Source: JADKHC01 sp047600805 (GTDB lineage: Bacteria; Verrucomicrobiota; Verrucomicrobiia; Opitutales; Opitutaceae). Taken from it: a stretch of 64,000 nucleotides of DNA. Made by a program: the position numbers and the translations under genes. Below the pieces are notes generated by a model that searched no databases, was not told where the DNA came from, and worked only from the letters and a program-made list of their open reading frames with translations. Of this stretch, positions 1 through 9,316 are shown one piece after another. Positions within the stretch are counted from its first letter, which is position 1, and the number at the start of each line of letters is the position of its first letter. Where the stretch lies: positions 4,588,001-4,652,000 of the forward strand of contig JASGKG010000001.1 in the NCBI GenBank assembly GCA_047600805.1. The letters run 5' to 3'.

Positions 1-359
1 TCGCCCAGCTGGCAGGCGTAGCAACCCAGGTTGAACTTGATCATTGCGTCAGTTGGGTGGTTCGACTCGGCTTCGAGCAAAATCTTTTCTGCTGCGGCGA
101 GTGAGTCGGCCCGCCGTGTGGCGTAGGCCCACATGATCCACCAACCGGCGTCCTGCGGTTGATCACGCGTCAGGCCCGCAGCCAGCGGGGTGAGGGCAGT
201 CCAGTCCTTCCGTTCCTGAAAAATCAAAGCTTGAAGCACGCGAACCTCGAAATTGTTCGCGTGTTCTTTGGGGACGCGCTCAAGTTCGGCGGCTGCTGCA
301 TCGACCATGCCGAGCTCGAGATAACCGCGCGTGTGCGACAACATCCATTTCAACTGCAT
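1..359 (-). CDS. TPR-like protein, C-terminus beyond window
   Basis: An open frame starts with ATG at 359 and runs without a stop off the left edge. The first 119 residues are mainly helical: SHTRGYLELGMVDAAAAELE, then KEHANNFEVRVLQALIF, then NHPTDAMIKFNLGCYACQLG. This resembles tetratricopeptide repeats used for protein-protein contact. The gene begins 36 nt after the stop of the DsbA-like gene on the same strand, so the two are probably co-transcribed. No signal peptide is evident. The specific function is unknown. Confidence 0.6.
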   Translation of the reverse strand, partial: MQLKWMLSHTRGYLELGMVDAAAAELERVPKEHANNFEVRVLQALIFQERKDWTALTPLAAGLTRDQPQDAGWWIMWAYATRRADSLAAAEKILLEAESNHPTDAMIKFNLGCYACQLG

Positions 360-395
360 GGATGCAGTATGGTGCCTTTGCGCAGCTTGGCTGCT

Positions 396-1052
396 TTATT
401 CTGCAGGTGGCGGGCCGAAGTGTGCGGCGTAGCTGGCGTAAGCGGCGGTGTCGGCCAGCATCGCGTCGATGGCCGCGATGAGAGGCTCGCGCCTAACCAG
501 CCCCGAGAACACGGCGCGATCACCGATGGAGTCTTCGATAAGAAAGGCCGGGCGCTGGTTAATTTGCAGGCTGTGAAATTCGGCGGTCGAGTTGCGCACG
601 CGCTGCTGGACCTCGTTTGATTCGGCTGCGGCCCGCAGTTTGGCGGCATCAAGGCCTGTGGCGTTTGCCGCCACGGCGACCGCTTCCTCCAGCCGGCCGA
701 TCTTGCGGCCTTCGCGCATCGCGGCGGTCATCAGAGCCAGGCGCAGGCGGTCGTCGGTGAAACCGAAATCTTTGCCGGCCTCTGCGACAAAATTCGCGGC
801 GGTGTAGTTGCCCTTAAGCTCAGGTTCGACCCAGCTGGAGTTGAGCCGGAAGGGAGATTGCATGACCGTGCCGCTGCGCCGGTAGAACCAGTCGCATTGC
901 GCTTGTGACGCAGGGAAGGCGGACGGATCCATCAAGGCGATTTTCCATTCGAATTCCACTTTGTCGGCGTACCTGTTTTTTAGCTCTAACCAAGTGGGTT
1001 CGGCCCAGTAGCACCAAGACGAAAACATCTCCACGAAGTAAGTGATTTTCAT
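396..1052 (-). CDS. DsbA/FrnE-like thioredoxin-fold protein
   Basis: A 218-residue protein whose N-terminus (MKITYFVEMFSSWCYWAEP) and helical insert resemble the DSBA-like thioredoxin fold of the FrnE/2-hydroxychromene isomerase group. The usual CxxC is replaced by a single cysteine (SSWCYWAE), so it is unlikely to be a classical dithiol oxidase. It may act as a glutathione-dependent isomerase or a monothiol enzyme. The cis-Pro region is visible near residue 170 (NQRPAFLIED). There is no signal peptide, so it should be cytoplasmic. The TPR gene follows on the same strand. The family assignment is good; the substrate is unknown. Confidence 0.75.
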   Translation of the reverse strand: MKITYFVEMFSSWCYWAEPTWLELKNRYADKVEFEWKIALMDPSAFPASQAQCDWFYRRSGTVMQSPFRLNSSWVEPELKGNYTAANFVAEAGKDFGFTDDRLRLALMTAAMREGRKIGRLEEAVAVAANATGLDAAKLRAAAESNEVQQRVRNSTAEFHSLQINQRPAFLIEDSIGDRAVFSGLVRREPLIAAIDAMLADTAAYASYAAHFGPPPAE

Positions 1053-1247
1053 AGCGAGCGAGTTGTTAGGCCGCAGCGAAGTTGCTCAGCTAATTTGGCC
1101 AGGATACGTGCAGGTCAACTCTTGTGCGCAGATATTTGGTTACAGTTTCGCATGTGGAGTCGCATAACATTCAACTGTGCTGTGCGAGCAGCCGCCCGCC
1201 GGAGGCAGACGAGCGCTCACGAGCGTGGCCTCAGCCCTGCCACCGAA

Positions 1248-3371
1248 TCAGGAGCGACGCCTGAATGTCTTAACCAGTTTGCCCACCCACGTGGCGCTCA
1301 GCGCGGCTAAGTACCAAACGAGCGGCGCACCGCCACCGCCGCCACTCGACGCTGGACGTGTGGCGGAGTCGCCGGAGCCCGAAGAAGAGCCGGAGCTCGA
1401 TGAAGACGAAGACGAACTGGAAGAAGAAGAGGACGAACTGGAAGAAGAGCTCGACGAATAGCTCAGCGTGACGGTTGAAACGACTCCCGCGCTCGAAATT
1501 TTGCGGATGATGGCGTTGCCGGTGTCGGCGACGTAGAGATTGCCTGTTGAGTCCAGTGCTACATCGCGGGGTTGGTTAAACCAAGCGTTACTGCCGGTGC
1601 CGTCTTTGTATCCGGCGACACCGGCAGTGCCTGCCACTGTGGTTACCACACCCGTGGAAGATATTTTGCGGATCGTGCTGTTTTCCGTATCCGCGACGAA
1701 AATGTTTCCGGAGGCATCCACCACCAAGCCAGCGGGCTTGGCAAAACGAGCGGAGGACCCTGTGCCATCTGCCGTGCCGGAGAGGCCGGCTGCTCCAGCA
1801 ACCGTGGTGACGCTCCCCGCTGCGGTTATTTTCCGGATCGTGTTGTTGAGCGTATCGGCGACGCAGGCGACGCCGGAGGAATCGAAGGCGATGCCGGAGG
1901 AACTGTTGAAACGCGCGGATGAACCGAGGCCGTCGCTGGTGCCGCTGTTGAGCGCGAGGCCGGCCAGGGTCGAAACAAGGCCGCCAGAGGTTGATGCACG
2001 AATCGTGTGGTTTCCCGAATCGGCGATCACCAACGTGCCGTCGCGCATAGCCGCGAGATCCTTCGGAGAAGAAAACCGAGCGGTTGAGCCGGTGCCGTCC
2101 GCCGACCCGGTGAGCGAAGGCGTACCGGCCAATGTCGAGACGACGCCAGTCGGTGTGATTTTCCGCAGAGTAGAGTTTCCGGTGTCGGCGACGTACAAGT
2201 TGTTTCCGGCGTCGATCGCGAGGCCGGTTGGGTTGCGAAACGAGGCTATCGTGCCGGTCGCGTCCGTCGAGCCAGGAGAGCTGGGTGAACCGGCGAAAAT
2301 GGTGTAGGTGCCGCCAGGCGTGATTTTGCCGATAATACTTTGTGCGTTGTCGGTAACAAAAAGGTTGTTGCTGGCATCGAGCGCGAGGCTGACCGGGCTG
2401 CTAAAGAGCGAACCGGTGATGCCGGCCGTCGTTTGTACGATCGGTTGGATGGTGCCGTCTTCGTTGTAGTTCAGGTAGTCGACGCAAACCGAACGGCGGT
2501 AACTTCCGCCGCCGGGAAGAGCGCCGTTGTGGTAGACGAAGTAGGAGCGACCTTTGAAATCGATGATCGCTTGATGGATCGTGTTGGAGTTTTTGGGGTA
2601 GTCGGTGATGACGCCGCGGAATGTCCACGGGCCGTTGATGCTGTTCGACGTGGCATAAGCGATTTTCTCCTCCCATCCGTACGCGTACGAGAGATAGTAA
2701 ACACCGTTTCGTTTGTGCACCCACGGCGCTTCGGTGAACATCGTGAGCGCGATCGTTTGAATCGAGCCTTCCGTCTCGATCATGTTGGATTTCAGCTTCA
2801 CGTAATGGCAGATCGTGTTGCCCCAAAAAAGATACGCTTGGCCGTCGTCATCGATGAAAACAGCGGGATCGATATCATCATAACTCCAGACGCTGGTTCG
2901 ACCCTGACTGTCCGGAGTCATGTCGTTTGTGATCAAAGCGGTGCCGCGCGCGTCGGTGAAGGGCCCGGTGGGGGAGTTTGAAACACCAATGCCGATTGAA
3001 AAGCCGGGAACGGTTTTATGGTTAACCGGGGCATACCAATAAAACTTTCCGTTTCGTTCTATGACTTGACCTGCCCAGGCGTCTGACTGTGCCCACGAGA
3101 AAGCGCTGAGAGACATTGGCGAACCTTCGGCGGTCCAATTGATCATGTCGCTCGTCGAGAAACAGAGCCAGTTGCGCATGACGTAGCCCGTCGAACCCTC
3201 GTCGTGACCCGTGTAGAGATAGACTTTGCCGTTGTAGACCATCGCGGCCGGATCGGCGGTGTAGACATCCGTGATGACGGGGTTAGCCGCGGCGGCGTGC
3301 TGATACGCGGCGATGATGGTCGCCGAGAGGAGGGTCGTGAGGTATGACGATTTCACGAGGAGTAGGCGCAA
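1248..3371 (-). CDS. Secreted GH43 glycosidase with NHL repeats and GlyGly-CTERM-like tail
   Basis: A 707-residue exported enzyme. After a signal peptide (about residues 1-28), residues 30-310 form a GH43 five-bladed propeller with the expected acidic triad: Asp in YTADPAAM, Asp in DDIDPAVF and Glu in FTEAPWV. It probably cleaves alpha-L-arabinofuranosyl or beta-xylosyl linkages. Residues about 320-640 carry five NHL-type repeats (LALDASNNLFVTDN, LAIDAGNNLYVADTGN and similar), a second propeller possibly for binding. A polyserine linker, a GGGGGAP segment, a hydrophobic helix and a terminal FRRRS follow. This matches a GlyGly-CTERM sorting signal shared with two other proteins here. It is the last of four GH43 genes on this strand. 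Confidence 0.88.
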   Translation of the reverse strand: MRLLLVKSSYLTTLLSATIIAAYQHAAAANPVITDVYTADPAAMVYNGKVYLYTGHDEGSTGYVMRNWLCFSTSDMINWTAEGSPMSLSAFSWAQSDAWAGQVIERNGKFYWYAPVNHKTVPGFSIGIGVSNSPTGPFTDARGTALITNDMTPDSQGRTSVWSYDDIDPAVFIDDDGQAYLFWGNTICHYVKLKSNMIETEGSIQTIALTMFTEAPWVHKRNGVYYLSYAYGWEEKIAYATSNSINGPWTFRGVITDYPKNSNTIHQAIIDFKGRSYFVYHNGALPGGGSYRRSVCVDYLNYNEDGTIQPIVQTTAGITGSLFSSPVSLALDASNNLFVTDNAQSIIGKITPGGTYTIFAGSPSSPGSTDATGTIASFRNPTGLAIDAGNNLYVADTGNSTLRKITPTGVVSTLAGTPSLTGSADGTGSTARFSSPKDLAAMRDGTLVIADSGNHTIRASTSGGLVSTLAGLALNSGTSDGLGSSARFNSSSGIAFDSSGVACVADTLNNTIRKITAAGSVTTVAGAAGLSGTADGTGSSARFAKPAGLVVDASGNIFVADTENSTIRKISSTGVVTTVAGTAGVAGYKDGTGSNAWFNQPRDVALDSTGNLYVADTGNAIIRKISSAGVVSTVTLSYSSSSSSSSSSSSSSSSSSSSSSGSSSGSGDSATRPASSGGGGGAPLVWYLAALSATWVGKLVKTFRRRS

Positions 3372-3428
3372 ACGATAACGGACGGCAGAGCTTTTACTCC
3401 GCCGCAGAAGGGCGTGATGGATTTTACG

Positions 3429-3453
3429 AAAGCGAGGTGGTCGGCCTCGCTTT
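3429..3453 (-). terminator. Hairpin between the two secreted GH43 genes
   Basis: A 9-bp perfect stem (AAAGCGAGG/CCTCGCTTT) with a 7-nt loop lies 25 nt after the stop codon of the upstream gene. The T-tract on the minus strand is short, so it may only attenuate readthrough. Confidence 0.6.
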
Positions 3454-3477
3454 GCGAACGAAGGAACTATTTAGAGC

Positions 3478-5427
3478 TTAGCTCCGGTTGCGGAAAGATT
3501 TCCTAAGCGCTCCCAAGGCGGCCACGGCAGCAAGGAAATACACGCTGGGCGCACCTCCACCGCCGCCGCTCGATGGCGCAGGGCCGGAGCTGCTGCCGCC
3601 CGAGCTGGAAGACGATGAAGAGGAACTTGACGAGCTGCTCGAGCTGGATGACGAAGAGCTCGAACTGGACGAGCTGGAACTGCTGCTACTCGTCACTGTG
3701 ACCGTGGCGGAATTGCTGGTGGCGACACCGGCGGCGTTGACCGCGGTCACGTAATAAACACCCGCGTGGGCCGAGGTGATGTTGTTAACCGTGTAGGTAT
3801 TGCTGGTCGCACCGCTGATGAGCGTGTTGTCCTTGTACCATTGATAGTCAGGTGTAAACGTGCCGGTGGCCACTGCGGACAAGGTGAGATTACCTCCGAT
3901 GTTCGCGGCGAGGGTACTGACTGGCTGAGTCGTGAAGACGGGAGCAACCGGAGAGGCGGAGACTTTGCTGCCCCAAATCGACACACCGTTGTCGATGGCG
4001 GCGGTTGCGCCACTGGAGATTGCGCTAAAGCAGGGCACCCACGCCTGGTTGTCGTTATCCCATTGAATCGAATAAACACCTTTGTAAGTCGTGCCGCCCA
4101 GAACGATTGTTGCGTAGTGGTCTCCCGTCAGCTGCCACGTGCCGGTGTAGGCTCCAGTGATGGTTCCGTCCGCATGGAACGTGGCGACCGACGAAGTGTT
4201 CATCGGGATGGTGTAGACTGATCCGCTCTGAGTCGTTGTCGGCATCGACTTGTTTTGCACGATCACTTTGAAATCGCCAAGAAGGTTAGCGACGACGGTG
4301 GTGGCAATGGTTTCGCCGCCGTAGCGTTGGGGGGAGGCGACCGGCCATTTATCTTCGTTCATGTACATCTGGTGAACGCGCACCTGATGTCCCTGATCGG
4401 CCGTGGTGGAGAAAAACCGCGTGTGGAAGATTAGGAAGTACTGTTTGGTTGTGGGGTCCCGATAGACCGAGCAATGGCCCGGGCAAACATAGCCGGGGGA
4501 AGCGGTCGAGCCCTTGTCAGCGGCTACGTGCGCAAACTGCACATTGCCCATAAGCTTTATGCCGTAGGGAGCGATTGTGGACAAGGTGCTGCTTGTGGTC
4601 AGGGTCGAGAGATCGGTGCCCGCCGAGTCGAGGAACGGACCGTCGGGGTTTGTTGAGCGCGCGACGCGGATATTGTAGGTGCCCGTCTCGGCACCGAGGC
4701 CGCCGAAGGACATGAAGAGATAGTAGTACTGGGTGTCAGGATCGTAGACGACATAGCCGCCCTCGATCTGCGCGTGGTTACCGCCGAAAAGCCTTTTGCC
4801 AAAGCCGCTGTTTGCCTGGCCGGCCTTGGGTTTGGCGTAATTGGCAGAGGCGGTATCGTTTTCGAGTTCGAGAATGAAAAGGCCGCCAGAGTACGAACCA
4901 TAGAGCATCCACAATTTGCTGCTGTCAGCACTGTAGAAAATGGCGGGGTCGACTGTGTTGGGCATGATGGTTGCGTTGAAACCCGTGTCGCCGCCTTTCA
5001 GGAGATTGCCCACGTTGGTGTACGGACCTTCGATGGTGTTCGAAGTGGCGAGGCCCATGTAGCTGCGGTACAGGCCGCCGGGGTTATTCCATACATTATA
5101 GTAATAGTAGAATTTGCCGTTCAGCTTTTTGACGTCGGCGGCCCAGAGTGTGTTGGCGCTCGTCCACGAGATCATGTCTGCCAATTCAGTCTGAAACGTG
5201 TTGAAATGCGTCGGGTTGCCCGAGGTCACGCTGGTCGCAACCTGAGTCCAGTTCATGAGGTCCGTCGTCCAGGCCGAGGCGCCGTGTGAGCCGTAGACGT
5301 ACCACCGGGTGCCCTCTTTAATGACGGACGGATCGTGTACCGTTACGTTGGTGAACGTGGGTGTGGTTTGCGCGCCGACAGACATTGCGGCGGCGAGGCT
5401 GAGAGTAAGGAGACTGAAGGCTTTCAT
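3478..5427 (-). CDS. Secreted endo-1,5-alpha-L-arabinanase-like GH43 with Ig domain and GlyGly-CTERM-like tail
   Basis: A 649-residue exported protein. A signal peptide ends near residue 20 (SVGAQTTP). The GH43 domain spans about 25-370, with catalytic candidates Asp in VTVHDPSV, Asp in NTVDPAIF and Glu in AQIEGGYVV. The extended DMISWTSAN region and the C-terminal beta-barrel-like module (about 390-480) resemble AbnB/Abn2-type extracellular endo-arabinanases. An immunoglobulin-like domain (about 490-575, YQWYKDNTLISGATSN), a long polyserine linker, GGGGGAPS, a hydrophobic helix and a basic end follow. It probably cuts polymeric arabinan outside the cell. It forms a co-directional cluster with the symporter and other GH43 genes. 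Confidence 0.88.
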   Translation of the reverse strand: MKAFSLLTLSLAAAMSVGAQTTPTFTNVTVHDPSVIKEGTRWYVYGSHGASAWTTDLMNWTQVATSVTSGNPTHFNTFQTELADMISWTSANTLWAADVKKLNGKFYYYYNVWNNPGGLYRSYMGLATSNTIEGPYTNVGNLLKGGDTGFNATIMPNTVDPAIFYSADSSKLWMLYGSYSGGLFILELENDTASANYAKPKAGQANSGFGKRLFGGNHAQIEGGYVVYDPDTQYYYLFMSFGGLGAETGTYNIRVARSTNPDGPFLDSAGTDLSTLTTSSTLSTIAPYGIKLMGNVQFAHVAADKGSTASPGYVCPGHCSVYRDPTTKQYFLIFHTRFFSTTADQGHQVRVHQMYMNEDKWPVASPQRYGGETIATTVVANLLGDFKVIVQNKSMPTTTQSGSVYTIPMNTSSVATFHADGTITGAYTGTWQLTGDHYATIVLGGTTYKGVYSIQWDNDNQAWVPCFSAISSGATAAIDNGVSIWGSKVSASPVAPVFTTQPVSTLAANIGGNLTLSAVATGTFTPDYQWYKDNTLISGATSNTYTVNNITSAHAGVYYVTAVNAAGVATSNSATVTVTSSSSSSSSSSSSSSSSSSSSSSSSSSSSSSGGSSSGPAPSSGGGGGAPSVYFLAAVAALGALRKSFRNRS

Positions 5428-5487
5428 GTTTTCAAAAACGGACGATGGGGGTAAATGGGGAACGTAGCGTGGCGTGGATAAGTCGGG

Positions 5488-6441
5488 TCAAGGTTCGCCG
5501 GGGCGACCGAAGATGGGCATGTTGTCGGAACCCCATTTTAGGGCTTTGACGTAGGTATGACGGTTCGGGTCCCAAAGCGGATCACCCTTTATGTCCGTGT
5601 AGGTGCGGGCGTGATACACGAGCATGTCGGTGACGCCGTCCTCGGCCACGGTGAAGCTGTTGTGGCCGGGGCCATAGAGACCGAGTTCAAAATTGGTGAG
5701 AAAGACTGGTTTTGGCGATTTGGTCCAACTTTTCGGATCGAGCAGGTTGGCGTTTTCGTCGGCGTAGAGCAGGCCCATCGCATAATTTTCGTCGGTGGCG
5801 CTGCCAGAGTAGGTGATGAAAACGCGGCCGCGGCGGATGAGGACGGAAGGACCTTCGTTAACGGAGAAACCCTTTGTTTCCCAATCATACTCAGGTACGG
5901 AAATACGCACGTGTTGGCCGGTGAGCTTCCAGGGCGTCTCCATCTTGGCGATGTAGAGATTGGAGTTGCCGGTGATACCTGGTTCCTTTTGCGCCCATAC
6001 GTAATAGAGAACGCCCTTGTGTGTGAACGTCGTGGCGTCGAGGCAGAACGTATCGAACCCGGTATTGATCTGCCCGCAGAACTTCCATTCACCCCAAAGC
6101 GGATTTTCCGCGTTTGTAGTGATCGCGTACATACGATGCTGGAACAGATCGTCCTTGATCGCTCGGGAAGGCGCGGCGGCGAAATAGATGTACCACGCGC
6201 CCATGTTGAAGTGGATTTCGGGCGCCCAAATCAACTCGCTGTACGGGCCGGTGTCGGGCTTTTTCCAGACGTCGGAAGTTTGTGCGATGGCTAACTCGGC
6301 GATGGTTTTCGCGCGACGCACCTCGATGCGGTCGTAAATCGGATACGACGCGACGAAGTAGTAATAACCGTCCGCGTGCTTGCGGATGCACGGATCGGCG
6401 CGCTGTTGGATAAGAGGGAGGCGGGCTTGGAGGTTGCTCAT
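5488..6441 (-). CDS. GH43 family glycosidase, probably intracellular
   Basis: A 317-residue single-domain GH43 enzyme without a signal peptide. The catalytic base Asp is in QRADPCIR, the second Asp is in FCLDATTF and the acid Glu is in SVNEGPSVL. It is likely an alpha-L-arabinofuranosidase acting on arabino-oligosaccharides after uptake. It starts 12 nt downstream of the symporter gene, so import and hydrolysis are probably coupled. It lacks the linker and sorting tail of its exported neighbours. Confidence 0.85.
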   Translation of the reverse strand: MSNLQARLPLIQQRADPCIRKHADGYYYFVASYPIYDRIEVRRAKTIAELAIAQTSDVWKKPDTGPYSELIWAPEIHFNMGAWYIYFAAAPSRAIKDDLFQHRMYAITTNAENPLWGEWKFCGQINTGFDTFCLDATTFTHKGVLYYVWAQKEPGITGNSNLYIAKMETPWKLTGQHVRISVPEYDWETKGFSVNEGPSVLIRRGRVFITYSGSATDENYAMGLLYADENANLLDPKSWTKSPKPVFLTNFELGLYGPGHNSFTVAEDGVTDMLVYHARTYTDIKGDPLWDPNRHTYVKALKWGSDNMPIFGRPGEP

Positions 6442-6453
6442 GGTTCCAAGAAT

Positions 6454-7827
6454 TTAAGCTTTTGCGGTGGCAGCGTTCACGTCGGGGGTGGTCGATTTAC
6501 TGCTCATCATCGCGTGATAGTATTTATCGTTGATTTTATACCAGAACATCAAGCCGCCCATCAGCAGGCTAAAGAAGGCCGGGATGACCGCGGTCGACAG
6601 GGCGATCATCTGGAGGGTGTGGTCGCTCTGCGCTTGGTTCGGCACGTAGTGGCACAACGTGAGGACGCCTCCGACCACGGCCGTCGCGATACCACCGCCC
6701 ACCTTTTGGAAGAAGGAGATGCCACCGTAGGCCAGGCCGGAGACGCGCTTACCGGTCTTCACCGCGCCGTAATCAATGGATTCGGAGATGATCGACCAGA
6801 AGATCGGAGCGTGGAGATCGACGACAAAGAAGATGACGTAGAAAAACACGCAGCCGAGCATGACGTTGCCGGGTTTGACGAAGAAAAACATCGCGACACT
6901 CAGGAGGACGGCGAGCATCTGGCTCCAACGGAAAAGTTGGATCTTGCAAATGTACTTGGTAAGCCAGGTGGAGGCGACCATCGCGGCGATGGGCGAAATC
7001 GCGCTGGCGTAAAGAAAGATCGACTGGATCTTCCCGTCACCGCCCAGGAAGTACTTGGCATAATAAGGAGCCGTGCCCGTGCGAGCAACATAGCCGATCG
7101 TGCCGATTACGCAGACACCGGCAAGGATTAGCCACTGATCATTGCGGAGGAGGAGTTTGAACTGGGCCCAGAGCGGCGTCTTGTCGACGACGTGCTGCAC
7201 ACGCTCTTTCGTCGTGAAAAAGCAGAAGAGGAGAAGCCCTGTGGCGACCACGGACATCAGCCCCATAACCATCTGGTAACCGCGAGCCGGATTGTCACCG
7301 CCCCAGCGCTGCACGAGCAGCGGAACGGACATGAGGGCAAAGGCGCCCACCTTGGCCATGAAGAGCCGGTAGCCATTTGCGGAAAGGCGATCCTTGGTGC
7401 TGTCGGTAATGACGCCCGGCAGTGAGATGTAGGGAATTACGACCGCCGTGAACATCACCATGGTGAACGCGTACGTGGCGTAGGCCCAGATAAGTTTGCT
7501 CGAGGCACTGGTGAAGCTCGGCGTGGTGTAGAGCAGGAGAATGGAAAAGCCGTAGGGAATCGCGAACCACAGGAGATACGGACGGTAACGGCCCCAGCGT
7601 GTTGTGTATTTATCCGTGATGACACCCATGGAGATGTCGAGGAAGGCATCGAACCAGCGAACAACGAGGCCGATCATGCCAGCTTGGGCGGCGGTGATGC
7701 CGAACACGTCGGTTTGGAAGAACAATAGGAGGGAGAAGAGGGAGTAGACGACGACGTTGATCGAGAGATCGCCGGCACCGAACCCGAATTTCTCTAGGAA
7801 AGAAAGCTTCTGATTGGAGGAGTTCAT
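6454..7827 (-). CDS. GPH-family sugar:cation symporter (MFS)
   Basis: A 457-residue inner-membrane protein with about 12 hydrophobic segments. The N-terminal pattern (KFGFGAGDLSINVVVYSLFS) and the loop DKYTTRWGRYRPYLLW match the glycoside-pentoside-hexuronide symporters such as XynP/YicJ. It is flanked closely by two GH43 genes (12 nt and 27 nt gaps), so it is inferred to import arabinose oligomers or arabinosides. The sugar and coupling ion cannot be read from the sequence. Confidence 0.87.
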   Translation of the reverse strand: MNSSNQKLSFLEKFGFGAGDLSINVVVYSLFSLLLFFQTDVFGITAAQAGMIGLVVRWFDAFLDISMGVITDKYTTRWGRYRPYLLWFAIPYGFSILLLYTTPSFTSASSKLIWAYATYAFTMVMFTAVVIPYISLPGVITDSTKDRLSANGYRLFMAKVGAFALMSVPLLVQRWGGDNPARGYQMVMGLMSVVATGLLLFCFFTTKERVQHVVDKTPLWAQFKLLLRNDQWLILAGVCVIGTIGYVARTGTAPYYAKYFLGGDGKIQSIFLYASAISPIAAMVASTWLTKYICKIQLFRWSQMLAVLLSVAMFFFVKPGNVMLGCVFFYVIFFVVDLHAPIFWSIISESIDYGAVKTGKRVSGLAYGGISFFQKVGGGIATAVVGGVLTLCHYVPNQAQSDHTLQMIALSTAVIPAFFSLLMGGLMFWYKINDKYYHAMMSSKSTTPDVNAATAKA

Positions 7828-7854
7828 CAGGGAGGATTTGGAACTAAGAAAAGG

Positions 7855-8886
7855 TTATTGAACGAGCTCGCTTTGGTAGGTGTCGAGGATGCTCGGGTCG
7901 ATGAACGGCCAGCCATTCTGATCCCAGAGGAGTTCCGCAATTTTCAGTTTTTGCAGACCTCGGTCGGCGGTCTCGTAAGCGTGGAAAACAATGATGTCCT
8001 TCCCGTCGAAATTATAAACGCCATTGTGGCCCACGCCGGGCCATTTCTCGTTGCCAGCCAGCAGGAGGGTGCCGCCTCCCTTTGCCATCTCTTTGCCGGT
8101 TTTGTCGAGATATGGGCCACGCACATCTTTGGCTCGCCCCACCACCATTTTGTAAGTGCTGTCTTTCCCCGCGCAGCAGCGGTCCCAAGAAGCGAAAAGA
8201 TAATAGAAGTCGCCTTTTTTGTAGATGAACGGCGCCTCGATCGCTGCTGGACTGCCGCTACGGTCGTCGACGAAAGGCGGGCGATCGCGCCGCGCAATCG
8301 TGTACCATTCCTGTGGTTCGGCGAGTCTCGTCAACGTGCTATCGAGTTTGACCAGCTTGAGGCCGCCCCACCAAGAGCCGAAGCTCATCCAAGGCGTTCC
8401 GTTTTCATCGACGACGACGTTGGGGTCGATCGCGTTCCAGAGATCGCGGCCGGGAATGGACTGAATAACCATGCCCTGGTCTTCCCATTTATAATCGGGT
8501 GAGGCGGGGTTCAGGGTTTTGTTGACCGTGACTCCGATACCGGAGGTGTTCTTACCGAACGCCGAAACAGAATAATAGAGATAAAACTTTCCGTCGTGCT
8601 GAATGATATCGGGCGCCCAGATGTGGCCGTTGAAGCCTGGCGCAACTCGCGCGGCCCAAGTCGGATCCTGCTTAAAAACGCGGTCTGCCAGCTTCCACGT
8701 TTTCATGTCCTTGGATGCGTAGAATTTGACGCCTGGGTCCGTGCTAAACACGTAATAGGTGTCGCCTTCCTTGGCCATCACGGGGTCATGCACGCTGACT
8801 TGGGTGGCGAAAGCGGAGCTCAACGTAGCGACCATCAAGATCCCGCCGCACAAAGCGCGAATTTGAGAAGGGGCTTTAATCAACAT
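7855..8886 (-). CDS. Arabinan endo-1,5-alpha-L-arabinosidase (GH43)
   Basis: A 343-residue exported enzyme with a signal peptide (about 1-27, cleaved near SAFATQVS). The catalytic triad is visible: Asp in VSVHDPVMA, Asp in NAIDPNVVVDE and Glu in AAIEAPFIY. The motif WAPDIIQHDGKFYLYYSVS and the length are typical of GH43 subfamily 5-like endo-arabinanases such as AbnA. It is the first gene of the GH43/symporter cluster, and its upstream region carries the 34-bp element also found before the large TonB-dependent receptor. Confidence 0.9.
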   Translation of the reverse strand: MLIKAPSQIRALCGGILMVATLSSAFATQVSVHDPVMAKEGDTYYVFSTDPGVKFYASKDMKTWKLADRVFKQDPTWAARVAPGFNGHIWAPDIIQHDGKFYLYYSVSAFGKNTSGIGVTVNKTLNPASPDYKWEDQGMVIQSIPGRDLWNAIDPNVVVDENGTPWMSFGSWWGGLKLVKLDSTLTRLAEPQEWYTIARRDRPPFVDDRSGSPAAIEAPFIYKKGDFYYLFASWDRCCAGKDSTYKMVVGRAKDVRGPYLDKTGKEMAKGGGTLLLAGNEKWPGVGHNGVYNFDGKDIIVFHAYETADRGLQKLKIAELLWDQNGWPFIDPSILDTYQSELVQ

Positions 8887-8937
8887 CAGAAACGAGGAGG
8901 AGGGTTGGTGGGGGGCTGGGACGTCGATCTAGAAATG

Positions 8938-8973
8938 GCTCCATGGGCGGGCCCCAAAGCCCGCCCATGGAGC
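8938..8973. repeat. Perfect 15-bp inverted repeat
   Basis: The arms GCTCCATGGGCGGGC and GCCCGCCCATGGAGC are separated by the 6-nt loop CCCAAA. It lies 50 nt upstream of the arabinanase start and about 340 nt downstream of the kinase stop. It has no clear T-tract. It may be a terminator-like structure, an mRNA 5' stem, or a mobile intergenic repeat. Confidence 0.6.
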
Positions 8974-9186
8974 TTCCCTTGAGCTCCCCAAAAATGGAGG
9001 TAGTCGGCCTAAAAGTGTTGGGAGGTTCCCATTTCCCAGCCGGAGGAAATAGGAGCGGAGGTTTGGCTGGTGTTAAAACGATGTCCGGCCGCGACGGCTG
9101 CCGAAAAGGCGCGTGCCACGGAGAACGGGTGTGGTTTAGAGGTTGGAGAAAGGAGCTAAGAGCAGTTTATACGGCTGCATCTCTCC

Positions 9187-9220
9187 ATGCGCCAACTGGC
9201 CTCAAAACCCGACACGTTCC
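9187..9220 (-). promoter_or_regulatory. 34-bp element shared with the TonB-receptor upstream region
   Basis: Ungapped comparison with 21759-21792 gives 26 of 34 identical positions, including CAAACCCGACAC-type and ATGCGYCAA blocks. Both copies lie upstream of minus-strand genes (arabinanase at 8886, TonB-dependent receptor at 21663) in the same orientation. A shared operator or promoter element is inferred. Confidence 0.45.
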
Positions 9221-9316
9221 GGGTAAAAACGCGTGCTTTGTTGAGTTCGCGGCAAGGCGAGCGGGTGCGCCGACGCGAGCGTCCGACCTCGCACGAACTT
9301 AGCGCGGTGCTTTGGC

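Larger units (their letters stand above)
8887..9316. other. 430-nt intergenic region upstream of the arabinan cluster
   Basis: No convincing coding sequence is seen. It holds a long perfect inverted repeat (8938-8973) and the 34-bp shared element (9187-9220). It separates the end of the kinase gene from the start of the arabinanase gene and should contain the promoter of the arabinan cluster. Confidence 0.6.

Noticed and set aside
159..620. Plus-strand frame of 153 codons
   Set aside because: Lies opposite the DsbA-like and TPR genes, which have clear domains on the minus strand.
1177..1461. Plus-strand frame rich in Glu/Asp
   Set aside because: It is the antisense of the polyserine linker of the secreted GH43 gene.
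3590..3700. Tandem repeat or CRISPR-like array in the polyserine region
   Set aside because: The periodicity comes from serine codons in a protein linker; there are no spacers or conserved repeat units.
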